Origin: Beaufortia kweichowensis
Taxonomy: Eukaryota; Chordata; Actinopteri; Cypriniformes; Gastromyzontidae
NCBI GenBank assembly: GCA_019155185.1
Contig: CM032802.1
Location: 859,501 to 923,500, forward strand
DNA: 64,000 nucleotides
Direction of reading: 5' to 3'
The notes below the pieces were generated by a model. That model saw nothing but the letters and a program-made list of their open reading frames with translations, made no database searches and was not told the DNA's origin. Shown piece by piece: positions 21,816 to 33,912 of this stretch. The translations under genes were made by a program, and so were the position numbers. Numbering within the stretch: the stretch's first letter is position 1; each line of letters opens with the position of its first letter.

Positions 21816-22559
21816 AGTGTGATTGTGTACCGTTCGAAGTCAAAAGAGCTTAATCATCCAGTCTTTGTAATGTTGTGGTTGTAAATATGCAAATGCAGAC
21901 ATGAACAACACATTGCAAGCTTGAGGTTTGATCAGAGAAGAAGACAGTTAATATCTGCAGCATTGCTGTGTATGTTTTGGGTTGCAGATTGCAGTCTGAC
22001 ATACTTAGAAATGCAAAAATCAAGTTTGGGCAACAAAAATCATTTGTGTTTAAGCATCAGCATACAGAGTGGGATTCAGGCTTTAGTATGAGCTATAATA
22101 ATAGTTTTAGCAAGCGGCATTAGTTATTTAAAAACCTTGACACAACACGTTACAACTTGTGAAAACCGTTTTGCATCAGCACGTTCCAAAGATAAACCAG
22201 ATTTCAGCTGAACGGGAGAGAATAGAGATAACTGGATTGGAGAGCTCACACATTAATAAACAATGAACTTCTCTTAGATTTCAGCTCAAGTACACACGAG
22301 TCAACGTTTTAGCAGAACACAGCCATGAGAGAACAGAAGAACAACGATGCTGGAGGACAGTCTGAAAGCTTCTGTGTTGTTTGGACCACATTTAATATGT
22401 AAAGAGCAGAAAATCCAAATCAAACTGCATGAGAACCAAATATCTAGAGGCCTTAAACTTCCAATGCAAGAAATGCCAGACACTTTCACATGAGACAATC
22501 ATCTGTGTGTGTATTAATAATGATGCAGACATTTGAGATAGGCTTTTACTTTAGTAAAC

Positions 22560-22612
22560 CACCCAGAAACACCCTGGCAACCATTTAGCAACGTCCCAGC
22601 AAATACACCAAC
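22560..22612 (-). repeat. GTTGCTA-family fragment, inverted
   Basis: CCACCCAGAAACACCCTGGC, AACCATTTAGCAACG and CCCAGCAAATACACC are the reverse complement of the minisatellite unit. The stretch 21816-22559 shows nothing else recognisable. Confidence 0.6.
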
Positions 22613-22662
22613 ATTATGGACAAGCTTTTCAAACTGTCTGGGTCAGAATCCAACGCTTTCTT

Positions 22663-22813
22663 ATGAAAATTAACCATGATTTTACTACAAATAAAATTCA
22701 GTTCCCATATTTTAACTGTGGTAATTGTAGTAAAGCTGTGGTTATATAAATGGGAATTAATTTTACATTTATTACTACACTTGTACTATAGTAAAACCAT
22801 GGTTAATTTGAAT
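22663..22813. mobile_element. family A MITE
   Basis: Left end ATGAAAATTAACCATGATTT, right end read on the other strand ATTCAAATTAACCATGGTTT. About 24 bp of terminal inverted repeat with few mismatches, 151 bp in all, non-coding. ACTATAG and ACTAC words inside. Close relative at 26925-27100. Confidence 0.78.
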
Positions 22814-23394
22814 GGTTTAAAGGGCTGAAGTGAGGTTCAGAGAGGATGGGTTTTTCTTTGAAGATGATTCTGAGTTTCTTTTGTATGTGGTTCTGTTTCT
22901 TTTACAAAGAGGGCAAAACATGTAGTAATCCACTTTAAGATGAGCTCTGCGACTCGTATGTCCTGAAGCACAATGTTCTCATCCTGTAAACGTTTGTAAA
23001 GAGTAATACTATGCAAATGTCATCGACTTGAACTGTGTTAGCCGCGCTTTCTCTTTGTTGTGTAACAAAAAAACCTCACAATCATTTTACCTCTTGTAGA
23101 AACAAAGACCTTTGAAAAAAACACACACGCCTGCTTTGATGTGATGAGAATATGCTGCGGCATTATATAAGATTGTGGTGAAGTTGAGCTGTAGTTTCAG
23201 GATGATGACACAAAATTAATTTTAGGGAAAACTAAAATTACAGGATGATAAAGACACGCATCAGTGTTTGAGAGAGAAACGGTTCTCGACACACCGTATG
23301 TGATTTCAATTAACGCTTCTTATCTTTTCCCTGAAGGGTCTTCAACACCAGAAAGAGTCAAGAAAGGCCCATTTATTTTCATTTTCTGCAGCTT

Positions 23395-23610
23395 CTCTCT
23401 TTGGTTTTCTTCAGGGACTTTTGTGTCAATGATGGATCGGTGAAACATCACGAGGACGGATACGTCACGCCGTCCTCCTCGGAGCGCTGCAGAGTTGCCA
23501 TATGCTCTCCGAACAAATTTGCTTATTTTTCATGACCTGCATGTGTCGGCTGGACTCCAACACCATGATGTCACCAGGATAATGAAATCCCATCAGGCTT
23601 TGCAACTCGT
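23395..23610. other. CpG-richer island, possible conserved non-coding
   Basis: ACATCACGAGGACGGATACG, TCACGCCGTCCTCCTCGG and CAAATTTGCTTATTTTTCAT stand out from AT-rich flanks. The stretch 22814-23394 holds no recognisable feature. No gene. Confidence 0.25.
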
Positions 23611-23700
23611 GTTTTGAAGAGGAACATGAAATGCTGGAGGTACAGTATCTGTTTTTTCATGTGAATGTTTGTTGTATGGAAAAGAATAAAATGGGCAATT

Positions 23701-23765
23701 TCTTCACCTTCATGTTGTGTCAAACCTGTACGTCTTTTAACACATTGTGTTTGTGAATATCAGAG
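23701..23765 (+). mobile_element. family B MITE fragment
   Basis: TCTTCACCTTCATGTTGTGT then CAAACCTGTA match the left arm of 16255-16478. Only one arm is present. Confidence 0.55.
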
Positions 23766-25049
23766 ACACACAGATTTCATTTGGAATAGTTTAAAGTAAA
23801 TGTAAAGTAGTTGACAAAACTTAAGTCACATGGCAAAAGAACTGAGTTGATGAGCTGATCTGTGTGAGAGAAACATGTCTCTGTGTTAAAAATATCCTCT
23901 GAAATCCTTCATCTCTCCAGAGCCGTGCGAATGTGTGCGAGTTTCTCGCCGAGTGTCTCATGATTCACACAATGAGTCATTCAGCATTAACCACACGACC
24001 AATTCAGCTGCACAAACTCGCTGAGATCCTGCGATGAGATGCATTAGGATTCAGAGCCGGAGATGGTGTGATGGATGAGCGTTTCTCTGCACCGTAGGGT
24101 CCAGACTTTAGCTTCGCTATGTGGGCTGTTCGTTTGCATCACGTCTCGTAAACGAAGACAAAAGATATTCTTTAAGCGCTGAGGTCGTGAAGTTCTTCTC
24201 TTTCTGTCCCAGTTGGGTAAATATTGAGTGTTGTGGAGCAGATGGCCGGGGTGTTTGATGGTTTTGAGGGATGAGAGAGAGGCAGAATCAGGGTTCAGAG
24301 ATGACATCTGCTCTTTACTGAACACATGAACACAGTGCGGTTCATTGAGCGATCACACCAGATCCACTAACACAACACAAGAGTCATTCAAACAGAACTC
24401 ATCTGCCATTGGTTGATCAAATAGATAGTCCCGCCCCTTCCACTGCTGCCATTGTCACAGTGTCAGGTGGGTCTGTTTGATTGTTTAATTCATATATTTT
24501 GGTACAGAGGCGTCAGTAATCTCTCCAGCAGTAGGTGACGGGGTTTGGTTTACTGAAGCACAGGTAATGGGATCCGTGAGGACTCGGTATCTGTGTCTCT
24601 TCAGCATGCACCCTTCAAAGTGTCTCCCGGTGAAGTGCACTGCAGTCCGCAGATAACCATCACACAACGTTATCACGCTTCTCCTACTGCGGCGCTAAAG
24701 AGAGATGTCACTCAATTTGGCACTGGATTATAATAAACACACACACACACAGCTCAAGGCTTTTCAATCCGTATCACTTTTCCTGCGATAACATCTGCCA
24801 CCAGCTGTCGGTCTTGAGTGTCCTTCATCACGAACGGAAATATGTCACACAATCGCCAGATTCTCTTTTGTTCGTGTCATTCTGTGAGATCACAGATGCT
24901 ATTAGAAGTCACGCAGATGCTCGTTTTAACCACTTTATACATTGTGTTAGTGAAATAACAATGGTTTTATTTGTTCTTTTAAAATTCCCATTAGAGAAAA
25001 ACGTTATAGCTCAGATGTTTCTCTTTTAGATCTCAGGAGATTTGATGGA
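23766..25049. other. non-coding spacer
   Basis: No gene supported. A 93-codon minus-strand frame (24044-24325) and a 63-codon one (24485-24676) have no recognisable domain. (CA)7 at 24739-24752. GTCCCGCCCCTTCC near 24430 is a GC-box-like word. Confidence 0.5.
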
Positions 25050-25440
25050 GTTCTCAGTTGTGTTTCATTTAAGGATCAACTTAGTCTCAGATGTTTCTCA
25101 GGAGAAACAAAGAGACAATTGTTAAACTACATGAAGGTGTAAATGAATGAAGATTGTTGAGGTGAAATAATAATCTGGATTTGTGTAAATTTGATGAGAA
25201 ATGTTTGAGTTCATATTAAAATCTTTAATAATATTGACTTGTGATGTCAGACTTGATAAATGTGAGTTCAGTTTGTGAAAACTCTAATGACAGAGACATT
25301 TATGAGATTTCTGACTCTTTTTCTCAGGAGAAATATCTGAGACACACATGAGACCTAATTTGATCTCCATTTATTCTCATTGATGTCCAGGAGAAATAAT
25401 TGAGATATTAAAGAGATCTCATCTGTGATTTTTCTTATGG
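25050..25440 (-). mobile_element. family D dispersed repeat, longest copy
   Basis: Reverse complement holds, in order, CACAGATGAGATCTC, AATATCTCAATTATTTCTCC, GATATTTCTCCTGAG, TCAAGTCTGACATCAC, CTCAACAATCTTCATTC, CATGTAGTTTAACAATTG and GAGAAACATCTGAGAC. Each block is found in one or more of 13275-13545, 39285-39470 and 29425-29512. About 390 bp, no open frame. Confidence 0.82.
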
Positions 25441-26924
25441 GCAGATATGAGAATGTCCGACAGAGGTTTGTATTAATCACAGATGAAGTCTTAACTGTAG
25501 TGATGGTAGAATAAAGTCATATTTAATGAGCTTCATGTCTACAGTAATAAAGTCATTCTGGTGTTATTAGATGTCTCTTTCCACTGAATTTAACACAGTA
25601 AACCTGCTGCAGATATGCTGAAACCTCCAGCGAGACGAGAGGCGTAAAGAGCGAGACGTTACCCTGTTTTATTTCAGCAAAGACACTAATGAATAGCGAA
25701 AGATCGAGTAACAGATAGAGAGACGTTCATAAGGAGTCCCCGGGGAGATTTTTTATACTGTGTAATTTTCATCTGAAAGGCAAACTGAATCTGAATCTTA
25801 CTTAGACAGATGTGGATGACTCTTAACGGCGTTTCCTTCAGAACCCACGGGCGAGGTTTCCAGAATCTGTCACATTTCCATTGTGTGCAGACGAGTGAAA
25901 TTCTCATTCAAATTGAGATGGATTGAGTCTAATATAGCTTTCTCCTCGAAGACAGCCTGTCTCCATCTCAGCACCTTTTAATAATCAGAAAACTGTCGAC
26001 TGATCTTCTGTGCTCACCGACTGACCTTCAGCTGTCACACCGGAGAGGTAAAATAGCATTTCATTTCCTTTCTGTCTGTCACCAAACTTATGATTCAGTC
26101 CCAAAAAAACACTAGAGAAAAAGCTTCATTTTGGTTGCTTGTATTGCAAAACGTTAATAAGATGAAACATCTGCGTGTTTTATGTAGAATGCAAATACTT
26201 CTTTATTCTTGTTTGTGCACTTTCATTGTTTTGAAATGTTGTTTTTTGGTTCTCAGGGAAAAAACTCACTCCACCGTTTCTCAGTGGGAGTAAAAAATGC
26301 AAGAACTCCCACAATTACTGCGAGACACACTTAAAATAATATAAATGGCAAATCTGCAGAAATCTTATTCACGGCACGTTGTGAAAACCTGCACCGACTG
26401 ACAATGTGTTCTTATTAACCCCTGTCAGAGTCGGACACAAGCCGTGACATTTCCAGGAATATCACCATCGCCCGGTGAGCAGTAATGACAAACTGACACG
26501 TCCGAGGCGCATTATAACAGTAAAACAGCCCTAATGGTGTCAGGAATATCTCATGTGCTGATGATGCTCTTGACACCTGCACCATTTATGTCCAAAAGCA
26601 CCTTGCGAACCCAACGACGGACAGCGCTCGTAATCCGGCTCAAAGTTCTCTCGGTCTATTTTGAGATGAAGTGAGGAGGTGGTTTTAGTCACGCAAGGCC
26701 TGCGGGAACAAACAGCGGTTCTCACGGACATGCTAAAAGAGAGAGAGAGAAACCACACGCTTTTCACACATTTATCTGAAGAGGAGATGCCAAAGCAGAT
26801 CATGTTGATGAACACGTGAGGGCTGGAGACCAAGGTAAGTGATGACACACCTTTCATTAGACACGCCCCCTTTCTGCAAAGCCCCGCCTTTCAAAGTCTT
26901 CTGATTCCTTCTACTTTCACAGAG
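25441..26924. other. non-coding spacer with CpG-richer part
   Basis: No gene. 26380-26560 has several CpG and a GCCCGGTGAGC word. A 105-codon minus-strand frame (26540-26857) shows no domain. ACACGCCCCCTTTC and GCCCCGCCTTTC lie at about 26860-26890. Confidence 0.5.
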
Positions 26925-27100
26925 ATGAAAATTAAGTAACTATAGTTTTTGTTTTTATTTGTAGCTACCCACAAATTTACTATGGTTTCACCACAATAAC
27001 TATAGTTTAACCGTTGTAAATGTTATGCAAATGGAAATCAATATGCCAAAGAACATGATTACTATACTTTTACTATAATAATACCATAGTTAATTTTCAT
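26925..27100. mobile_element. family A MITE
   Basis: Perfect 11-bp terminal inverted repeats ATGAAAATTAA (26925) and TTAATTTTCAT (ending 27100), then ACTATAG words on both sides. 176 bp, non-coding. Confidence 0.8.
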
Positions 27101-28603
27101 AATGCCTCTGGACACATTACTGTGCAAAATTCTTAGGTTTTTTAACCCCAGAGGTTTGTTTATATCTTTTGCTTTATTGTGTCAGTGGGAAATATCAGTT
27201 TACATCATTACTTGTAGTTATTTGTAATAATCCAGTGAGGTTTTTGTATGCAGGAGTGTGAATGTTGAAGAAAACCACCTGCAAAGATACAAGATTTAAG
27301 CGCTTGTGTAAAAAGTGCTTTAAAAATAAATATATTTTATTTATCATCTAACTACATTTACCTAAATTAAAGCAATGTTTGTTTTTGTCCTATAGATTAC
27401 AGAGTTTTTCAGGTAGGAAGGTTTGCAGGAAGGTTTCTTTAAGCGTCTTGAAGACATTTTTTCTCTTTCTTCATGTAATCTATAGACAGACTTGATGATG
27501 ATAAGAACAGATCTATTCGTGGAGCACTGAAGATCTCACTGGATTATTACAATAATGACCAAATGAATGTTTGTAAATGTAAACTGATATTTCCTACTGA
27601 CACATTACAGCGAAAGATGTAAATGACTGGATTAAAACCATTTTTGTGGTGAAAATACTAACATGCTCATTTGACTTCTGTCATGTGATAAGTGATAAGT
27701 TGTTTAATAACTCTTTCCAGAGGCTAACCTGACTAATTTAACTAAACATTTCACCTCTCAATGTACTTTACTAGAAAGGACCAAAATATAAAGTTTTATA
27801 AGTTTGCTTGCCCAGTTCTGGCATCAAGACAGAGAATATCAAAAGATATTATATTCCTCACAGAAAATAAAGTTTGTGACATGTTGTGTATTAGTACAGC
27901 GTGTTCCCTGCGTTCTCTGTAGGGAACAAACTTTATCAAGCTTAGATAACTTATTTCTAGCTGTTGTGATGAGATTTGATGCAGTGATGTGTGAGTTTGT
28001 GTGGGTGACATCTGACACGTTTGCCAGATGATGACAGATACCTTCAGCAGCGTTCTCAAACCCGCTGCAGCCCGAGGGATCTCACGCGCTGTTTGTCACA
28101 GACTCTCTATCTATACTACGCCCGCTTTTAGCATGAATAATACAGACGGCCTTGAAAATGTTCCTTTTAATGTTTCAGACGGACTCCATCAGAAGCTGCT
28201 GTGATTCATATTGAGATGACCTGAAACGACTCTTCATCTAATTCCTCATTTATTTCTTTAAACTCATTACAAGGCCACAGGAAGCTTATTTCATTAAATA
28301 TTAATGCGGCTGAAATATTATGTAAGACTTTAATATGAGTTCAGCAATTTCCTGCAAGCAGACAGATAATATTCTTCATCTCTAACAATCATCCACAGAG
28401 AGAAACTTCCAGAGATGAGAAGTTAAGAATGTTGTTCATTTACTATTTTCTTCAATATCAGGATGTGTGTAATATCATTTAATTGATTTCATTAAAGTTT
28501 ATTTAATCAAGTATTTTACTTTGCAGAAAATGTGATTACTCATTGAACACTGGTGTATATTATGGTCATGATTACAGTGATTTTATCAACAACTCTTTTA
28601 CTC
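27101..28603. other. non-coding spacer
   Basis: No gene. TTTAGAGTTACA-type AT-rich sequence, and a CpG-richer part at 28020-28200 (CACGCGCTGTTTG, CTACGCCCGC) that might be regulatory. AGTGATAAGTGATAAGT near 27690 is a small direct repeat. Confidence 0.5.
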
Positions 28604-28760
28604 CTAAAAATGGAAAGTTCTTTACAGCAATGTCATAGAAGAACTATTTCTGGTTTCCAGAAAACTTTTTCTTGAAATGTTCCTAAAAGAACCAGTTCTT
28701 TATCCACTACGAAGAACCTGTGACAAAAAAGTGGATGTTAAACGCTTTCCCTATTAAAGT
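28604..28760. mobile_element. family C MITE copy
   Basis: CCTAAAAATGGAAAGTTCTT, ATAGAAGAACTATTTCTGG, AAAGAACCAGTTCTTTATCC and ACTACGAAGAACC follow the family C order, near the orientation of 60588. Right limit unclear. Confidence 0.65.
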
Positions 28761-29137
28761 ATGTCGAATATAACAATGGACGTTAAGTTTGAAACTTTAA
28801 CCTTTGCAGTTCAGATTTCTTTAGTCTTTACATGAATCTATCACAATCTCTCAGACTCGTGTTTAGAGACGGATCTGATCTCTGTACAGACTCTCGGGAG
28901 AATGTGAGCGAAAGCAGCATTGTGTTTATTTATGGAGAATAATGGGTCTAATTGTTAAATTAGTGTCTTGATTGATTTAGTATTGAGTAACTGCCGTTGC
29001 CTTAAACCCGGGAGTGAAAGATGTCTTTAAACAGATGCTGTGACCCAGTCGCGGTACGATAGCAATGACAGAGCCATGTGATGATTCCAAATCATGATAG
29101 ACAGAAAACATCTTAAAGGAAGACTTCATTTTCTACT
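28761..29137. other. non-coding; possible homeobox-rich element
   Basis: TCTAATTGTTAAATTAGTG then TTGATTGATTTAGTATTGAG at about 28945-28990 carries two TAATT-type cores and a PBX/HOX-like TTGATTGATTTA. No gene. Confidence 0.3.
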
Positions 29138-29295
29138 TCTTAAAAAGGTTTTTGGTTTCCCAAAGACCTTTTCATTATAATGTTCTTAACAAAACCATTT
29201 CTTTCTTACTTTTTATAGTCTAAAGACCCTTTAATGAAAGCGTGTTAGACATTCTTTATGGAACCTTTCAGCTAAAAATAAATCTATTATGACAT
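29138..29295. mobile_element. family C MITE copy
   Basis: ACTTCTTAAAAAGG, GTTTCCCAAAGACC, TTTTTATAGTCTAAAGACC and ATTCTTTATGGAACC (29251-29265), ending AGCTAAAAATAAA. Follows the same order as 44252-44515. Confidence 0.7.
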
Positions 29296-29424
29296 TGTGA
29301 AGCATCAGAGCGTTTGTGGCTTTATTGTCCCATAGATGTTTCTCTTTCATAGTTTAAAAGATTTTAGTTGTTTCAATTAGGTATGAACTTCTTGTTTTTC
29401 CTAAAATTGCTTATAGGATAAACA

Positions 29425-29512
29425 AAAGGAGACAATTGTTAAACTACATGATGGAAGTGTAAATGAATGGAGATTGTTGAGGCAAAATGAATGATCTTCA
29501 ATAATATTGATT
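29425..29512 (-). mobile_element. family D fragment
   Basis: GGAGACAATTGTTAAACTAC, ATGATGGAAGTGTAAATGAA and GGAGATTGTTGAGG correspond to the 25050-25440 copy in the same orientation. Confidence 0.72.
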
Positions 29513-31154
29513 ATAATACTGACTCAGTTATGTTGTGTGAGTCATCATCACTTTAATAAGATTCACTGACTCACATTAATAACACACAGAAGACACACAC
29601 CTTTACTTTAAAACACTAATGAATCTGTCCTTAACCAAAGCATGCTGTGTGTGTTTATGTGTAACTCGGTTGTGCGTCACTGCACAGTGTTTGTGTGTAA
29701 TTATGTGATTCTCTGTTTCACACTTCTGTCTCAGCTCTAAATATAGTTTCTACAATCTCTGGCTTGTACTATCACTCAAGTGTATCGCTGGGGTGAAAAC
29801 ACCCTTATTACAGAAGTATACACACAAACACACACACACACACAGAGACTGTGATGTTTCCTGCTCCTACATTAAATTACACCCGGCGACTCGGTGTCTG
29901 CACCTCAGAAAGGAAGGGAATTGAGACTTATGGATCCGAATGGATTTTAAATAGAATTTACAGCTGGGTTTGGCTTCTCAAACGCAGGTCATCGTTATTA
30001 ACAACATTAAATCTGAGGTTTTATGGTACATGAAATCATATAAACGTCTGTAACGCAGAGATAAACACAAACACATGAGGGCCAAAATGTCCATTTGTCT
30101 AATATGGAGCAAATTAAACTTACAGGCTAAAATGTCAAAGAAATGAACATCTGAAACCGATTTCTACTTATCAAGACAATGTTTTCTATTTTTTCTATTT
30201 CTATCTGTTCCGAGGAAATGCTCAATGTTGTACCCAGTAAAATCACTTTATTTTAACACACACACACCTGACGAGTGTTTCCTTGTTTTCAGTTTCCCTT
30301 TAAACCCAATCCGTCTGGCTGATGATATTATCAGGATGTTTTATATCTCTTGTCATCTCATAAGTTGTTGCGGTCCATGTGAATGAATCAGAGCGAGGTC
30401 TCCTCTGGAGATTCATCTGGCTGTAGTTTTGGCTTTAGATATTTACCGTTCTCACCCGTTATTTATTCTGGTGCTTGTGCTGTGAACCGCTGGGGTTTGT
30501 CCCGCTTTGGGTGCTCGGGATGACAAATAGATGCTGTTTCTGCAGAAATGCACAGAAAATTCATCCTCCTCTGAAATTCTGCTTTTCCATCTAGGAGGTG
30601 TAAGAATTTTACCTGGAGGGCTAACGGATGAACCCGTACAGACTGAAAGCACAGCTGAATGCCAATATACAGCCATAGACTGGGACTGAATCAACTCGAA
30701 GGTGGAAGTTTTATGAGAGAAAATGTAATTCACATCGTCTGTCTGCAGGTCTGCTGTCATCCATCAGTCCATCTATAGGCGTGTTTAGAATCTCTCACTA
30801 CCACGGTATTGTTTTTGCCATTTTTTCTGTATTTTCATTTGTACATAAAATAAATCGATGACTGAATACATTTGCCAAATATGCAGCGTGTGTTTAGTAT
30901 AGATACTGTGTGGAAATCCAGCATCAACACATCCCACAATGCAATGCTGTTGACCTTCCAGTGTAACCAAAGGTAATGATTTTCTTTTTTCCTTGCAATT
31001 AGATACACAATTGGAAGTTAGATGCAAAAGAAGCAGACTTATTTCTATAATGATAAACTAGATGTATAAAGCATTCTTTAGTGTGGTCACGTGACAATAA
31101 AACGTTTAAATCATTTATCATGAATGCTACATATGTTTAAAACGAGTATTCCAT
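29513..31154. other. non-coding spacer
   Basis: Contains (CA)10 at about 29826-29846. The 102-codon minus-strand frame 30452-30760 has no recognisable domain and no clear splice or promoter context. No gene supported. Confidence 0.5.
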
Positions 31155-31490
31155 CCTAAAAATATAAATGCCATAGAAAACACATTTTTGGCTGTAACAT
31201 CTAGAGAAGCTTTAAAAAGCTTTAGGTTTATTGGGAAACTCAAACTGGTTCTTCTGTGGAAAAACCTTCGGTTGCACCTTTATATTTAAGAAGATATAAA
31301 GTGTTTCTTTGCAGTGATGCCATTTTGTGTGTTTCCTAAATTATCTTTAAGTCAAAGCTTTTTAAAAGAACCCTTTTTTTTACCTTTTCATAGTTTAAAG
31401 ACCTTTTTTCCATCTCTTGTGAAACAGAAAGGTTCTGTTTAAAATATATTGCTTGAAGAACATTTCAGGAAGCTTTATTTTTAAGAGGAC
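31155..31490. mobile_element. two adjacent or rearranged family C copies
   Basis: AATGCCATAGAAAACACATT and GGTTCTTCTGTGGAAAAACC in the first part, then TTATATTTAAGAAG, CAGTGATGCCATTTTG, TTTTTTACCTTTTCATAG, GAAAGGTTCTG and CTTTATTTTTAAGAGGA in the second. Terminal motifs at about 31280 and 31485 suggest one copy next to or inside another. Confidence 0.6.
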
Positions 31491-33359
31491 GCTATGAAGT
31501 AGCTGTATTCATGTCATTTTGAAGATTTCTCATAACTGAACATAATATGTGACCCTGTCTGTGAAAAAGCAACTAAAGTCTAAAAATCTAATTCTGAGAT
31601 AACGAACATCAAAGTTTGATTCCACCTATTCATTTCACTATGATTTCAATCTTTAACATGACATTTATCAGACAATATTAAATACATCACTGTTAAATTT
31701 ATAGAATATTCTTCACATTACATGTAATGATTTTATGTAGAAAACAGAAAAATCACAAAAACTGACTTTAGCTGTGGTTTTCACAGACTGGGTCTTAAAA
31801 ACGGGTTCTTCTGTGTTTCTGTCTAGCGATGGCCAGACGATCCACCTGGAAATGTCAGAGCAGTTTCTCACGTCCCGACTCCGTCCCTGAACTCTCCTGT
31901 TGCTAAGCGTCCGTAGAACGGATATAAATGATGGATCTCCCGTTACAAAGGCACGGGTGGAGGGTTATACGCTCGAGCCGCACAACTACACTTTCATTTT
32001 TACTTTTATACTCCCTTTATATTTGTCTATCTGGGGGACATTTTTCTCCGCCTGTGTCCTGCGATACATTTATCGTATTTATCGTGTGTTTGCTGGGGTG
32101 TGGCAAATCAAAGCTTTTATTGTTGTCTATTTATTTTAATGGAGCAGGAGTCTTATTAAGCTCATGGCAGGTCTACCGGCTCTGCACGAGTGCACTTTAT
32201 AAACTGCTGATTTGTCTGCTCAGTGGTTCACGCTTTATTGAGGGAACGACACAACATTTGCATTGAATTAATTCCCGGCACTTCCTCACCAGACCGACTG
32301 ATTGTGTCGTATGAGCATCAGCAAACTAAAGCCGCTCGGAGTAAAAAGAGTTTACAGTATGTTGCATCATTTGGAAAAAAGCAAAGCGTTTTATGAGAGT
32401 TTAACCTCTGTAACATTTCATGTATGTGGGAAAAGAGAAGTCAAGTCTTGGGACAGCCGGGTGTTGAAAGAGTTAAAGATAAACGATGAATTAGTCATCT
32501 GTTTTATTTATATTATCAGTGCTTAAAGATGAAACCTCCAGCACTAATATTACATCAGTGTGTTACTCTTTTACCACAGTCTGTACCATGGTACATCATC
32601 CAGCATCACATCAGCAGATATAAAACAGGTGCTGAATTCATTTAAATCCCTGTGAGGTTTTGATGATGATGGTGTTGTGTAGTCGTGTGTGTAACTTCAT
32701 TGTTGCTACTATAGGCCGGTTGCCAGGCACACGGAGGAGACTGATGCTATTTTGGGTGCGACGTCTAATTCTTTATGCAATTTGGAATAGAAAAGTATTT
32801 TTCTCACACCTTTGACACATCGAGTCTCTGAATAATGCATGTATCAACCTGGCAACCCTTACTGATGAGAACTAATACCGTTACGTGGGAGCTGGATGTG
32901 TGAGAAAGTTTAATTGAATTTTTTAATGAGTCCACACTTTAAGTCACTCTGTCGGTCTGGTTCACACACGATAACATTACCTAATAAAGAAAATCAGAGA
33001 CGGCTTCTTTTTTAATGAAAATTAAGGTCTGGCAACCTCATTTAAATGTGTTACAGAGGAGACAACAAATATCTGATGGGAAAGAAAGATAAAAATAGAA
33101 GAACAATGAAAGTTATCCATTTCAAAATAAAAATGTGTTTTGTAATAAAAAAATTGTTAGTATAGAATAATTTTTTTAGGATTTTTGAGAAGTTTATTCT
33201 GGTGAGCGCTGGTTCAGTCCAAGATATTAAAGCCACTATGTGAGAAAGATGGTAAACTTAATCAATGTCCTATCTGACGGGACAAAAGCTATATCAAACA
33301 AGATGTCTGTCCTTTTGTTACCGTCTATAAGAAAACACAGACGCGTGACCGAACCCTCA
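31491..33359. other. non-coding spacer
   Basis: No gene. The two overlapping open frames 31900-32139 and 31928-32266 are in different frames and have no domain. The stretch 31830-32350 is CpG-richer with TTTATCGTATTTATCG, a duplicated word. Confidence 0.45.
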
Positions 33360-33760
33360 GCGTGACTTTGTCCAGCCGGTCCCAATCAAAGGGCACGTGT
33401 CTGCTGAATGTGATTTGAAGATACTGTCACCAAATGACAAAAGCCTCTGTGGTGATGGGCAGAATAGGGCGGATGATCTTAGAAACGTGACACGGGCGGA
33501 TCGCTTGATTAAACTCGGGTATTTACCCGTCCAGCGCGGTGTCAATCACGGGCTCCGTCTCGCCCGCGCATGTCTCTGTGAGGCCTGTCGCCGTCGACTT
33601 AATGACAGGATGATGAAAGTCGGTGTGAATGACACTCATGGCTTTAATCTTTGGTTAACGTGGCCTTTTGACGCTCAGGGATGAAGCTTTTCTCTAGCTG
33701 TCTTTGAAGACTGACACCGGGCCGCCTGATCCTTCAGCAAACCTTTAATACACCCGACTC
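33360..33760. promoter_or_regulatory. CpG-dense island
   Basis: Many CpG between AT-rich flanks (CGTGACACGGGCGGATCGC, CGTCTCGCCCGCGCATG, TCGCCGTCGACTTAATGAC). Includes a 95-codon frame (33397-33684) without recognisable domain. May be a hypomethylated regulatory element or a conserved block. Function unproven. Confidence 0.33.
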
Positions 33761-33787
33761 GGGTTTGAGAGGAATGAAGCCGCGTTT

Positions 33788-33815
33788 GTCTCTGTCTCTG
33801 TCTCTCTCTGTCTGC

Positions 33816-33850
<35 letters not shown>

Positions 33851-33856
33851 TCTCTG

Positions 33857-33912
<56 letters not shown>

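Noticed and set aside
21681..21884. Repeated hydrophobic peptide GGIYGVTRVLWVVAMML
   Set aside because: The 51-bp minisatellite unit is a multiple of three, which keeps the frame open by chance; there is no promoter, splice site or known protein family.
27901..27940. Inverted-looking words GTTCCCTGCG / TAGGGAAC
   Set aside because: Only about 7 bp pair (GTTCCCT/AGGGAAC), with no flanking duplication. Too short to call a mobile element.
30452..30760. 102-codon minus-strand open frame
   Set aside because: No recognisable domain, no splice or promoter context. A frame of this length is expected by chance in 64 kb.
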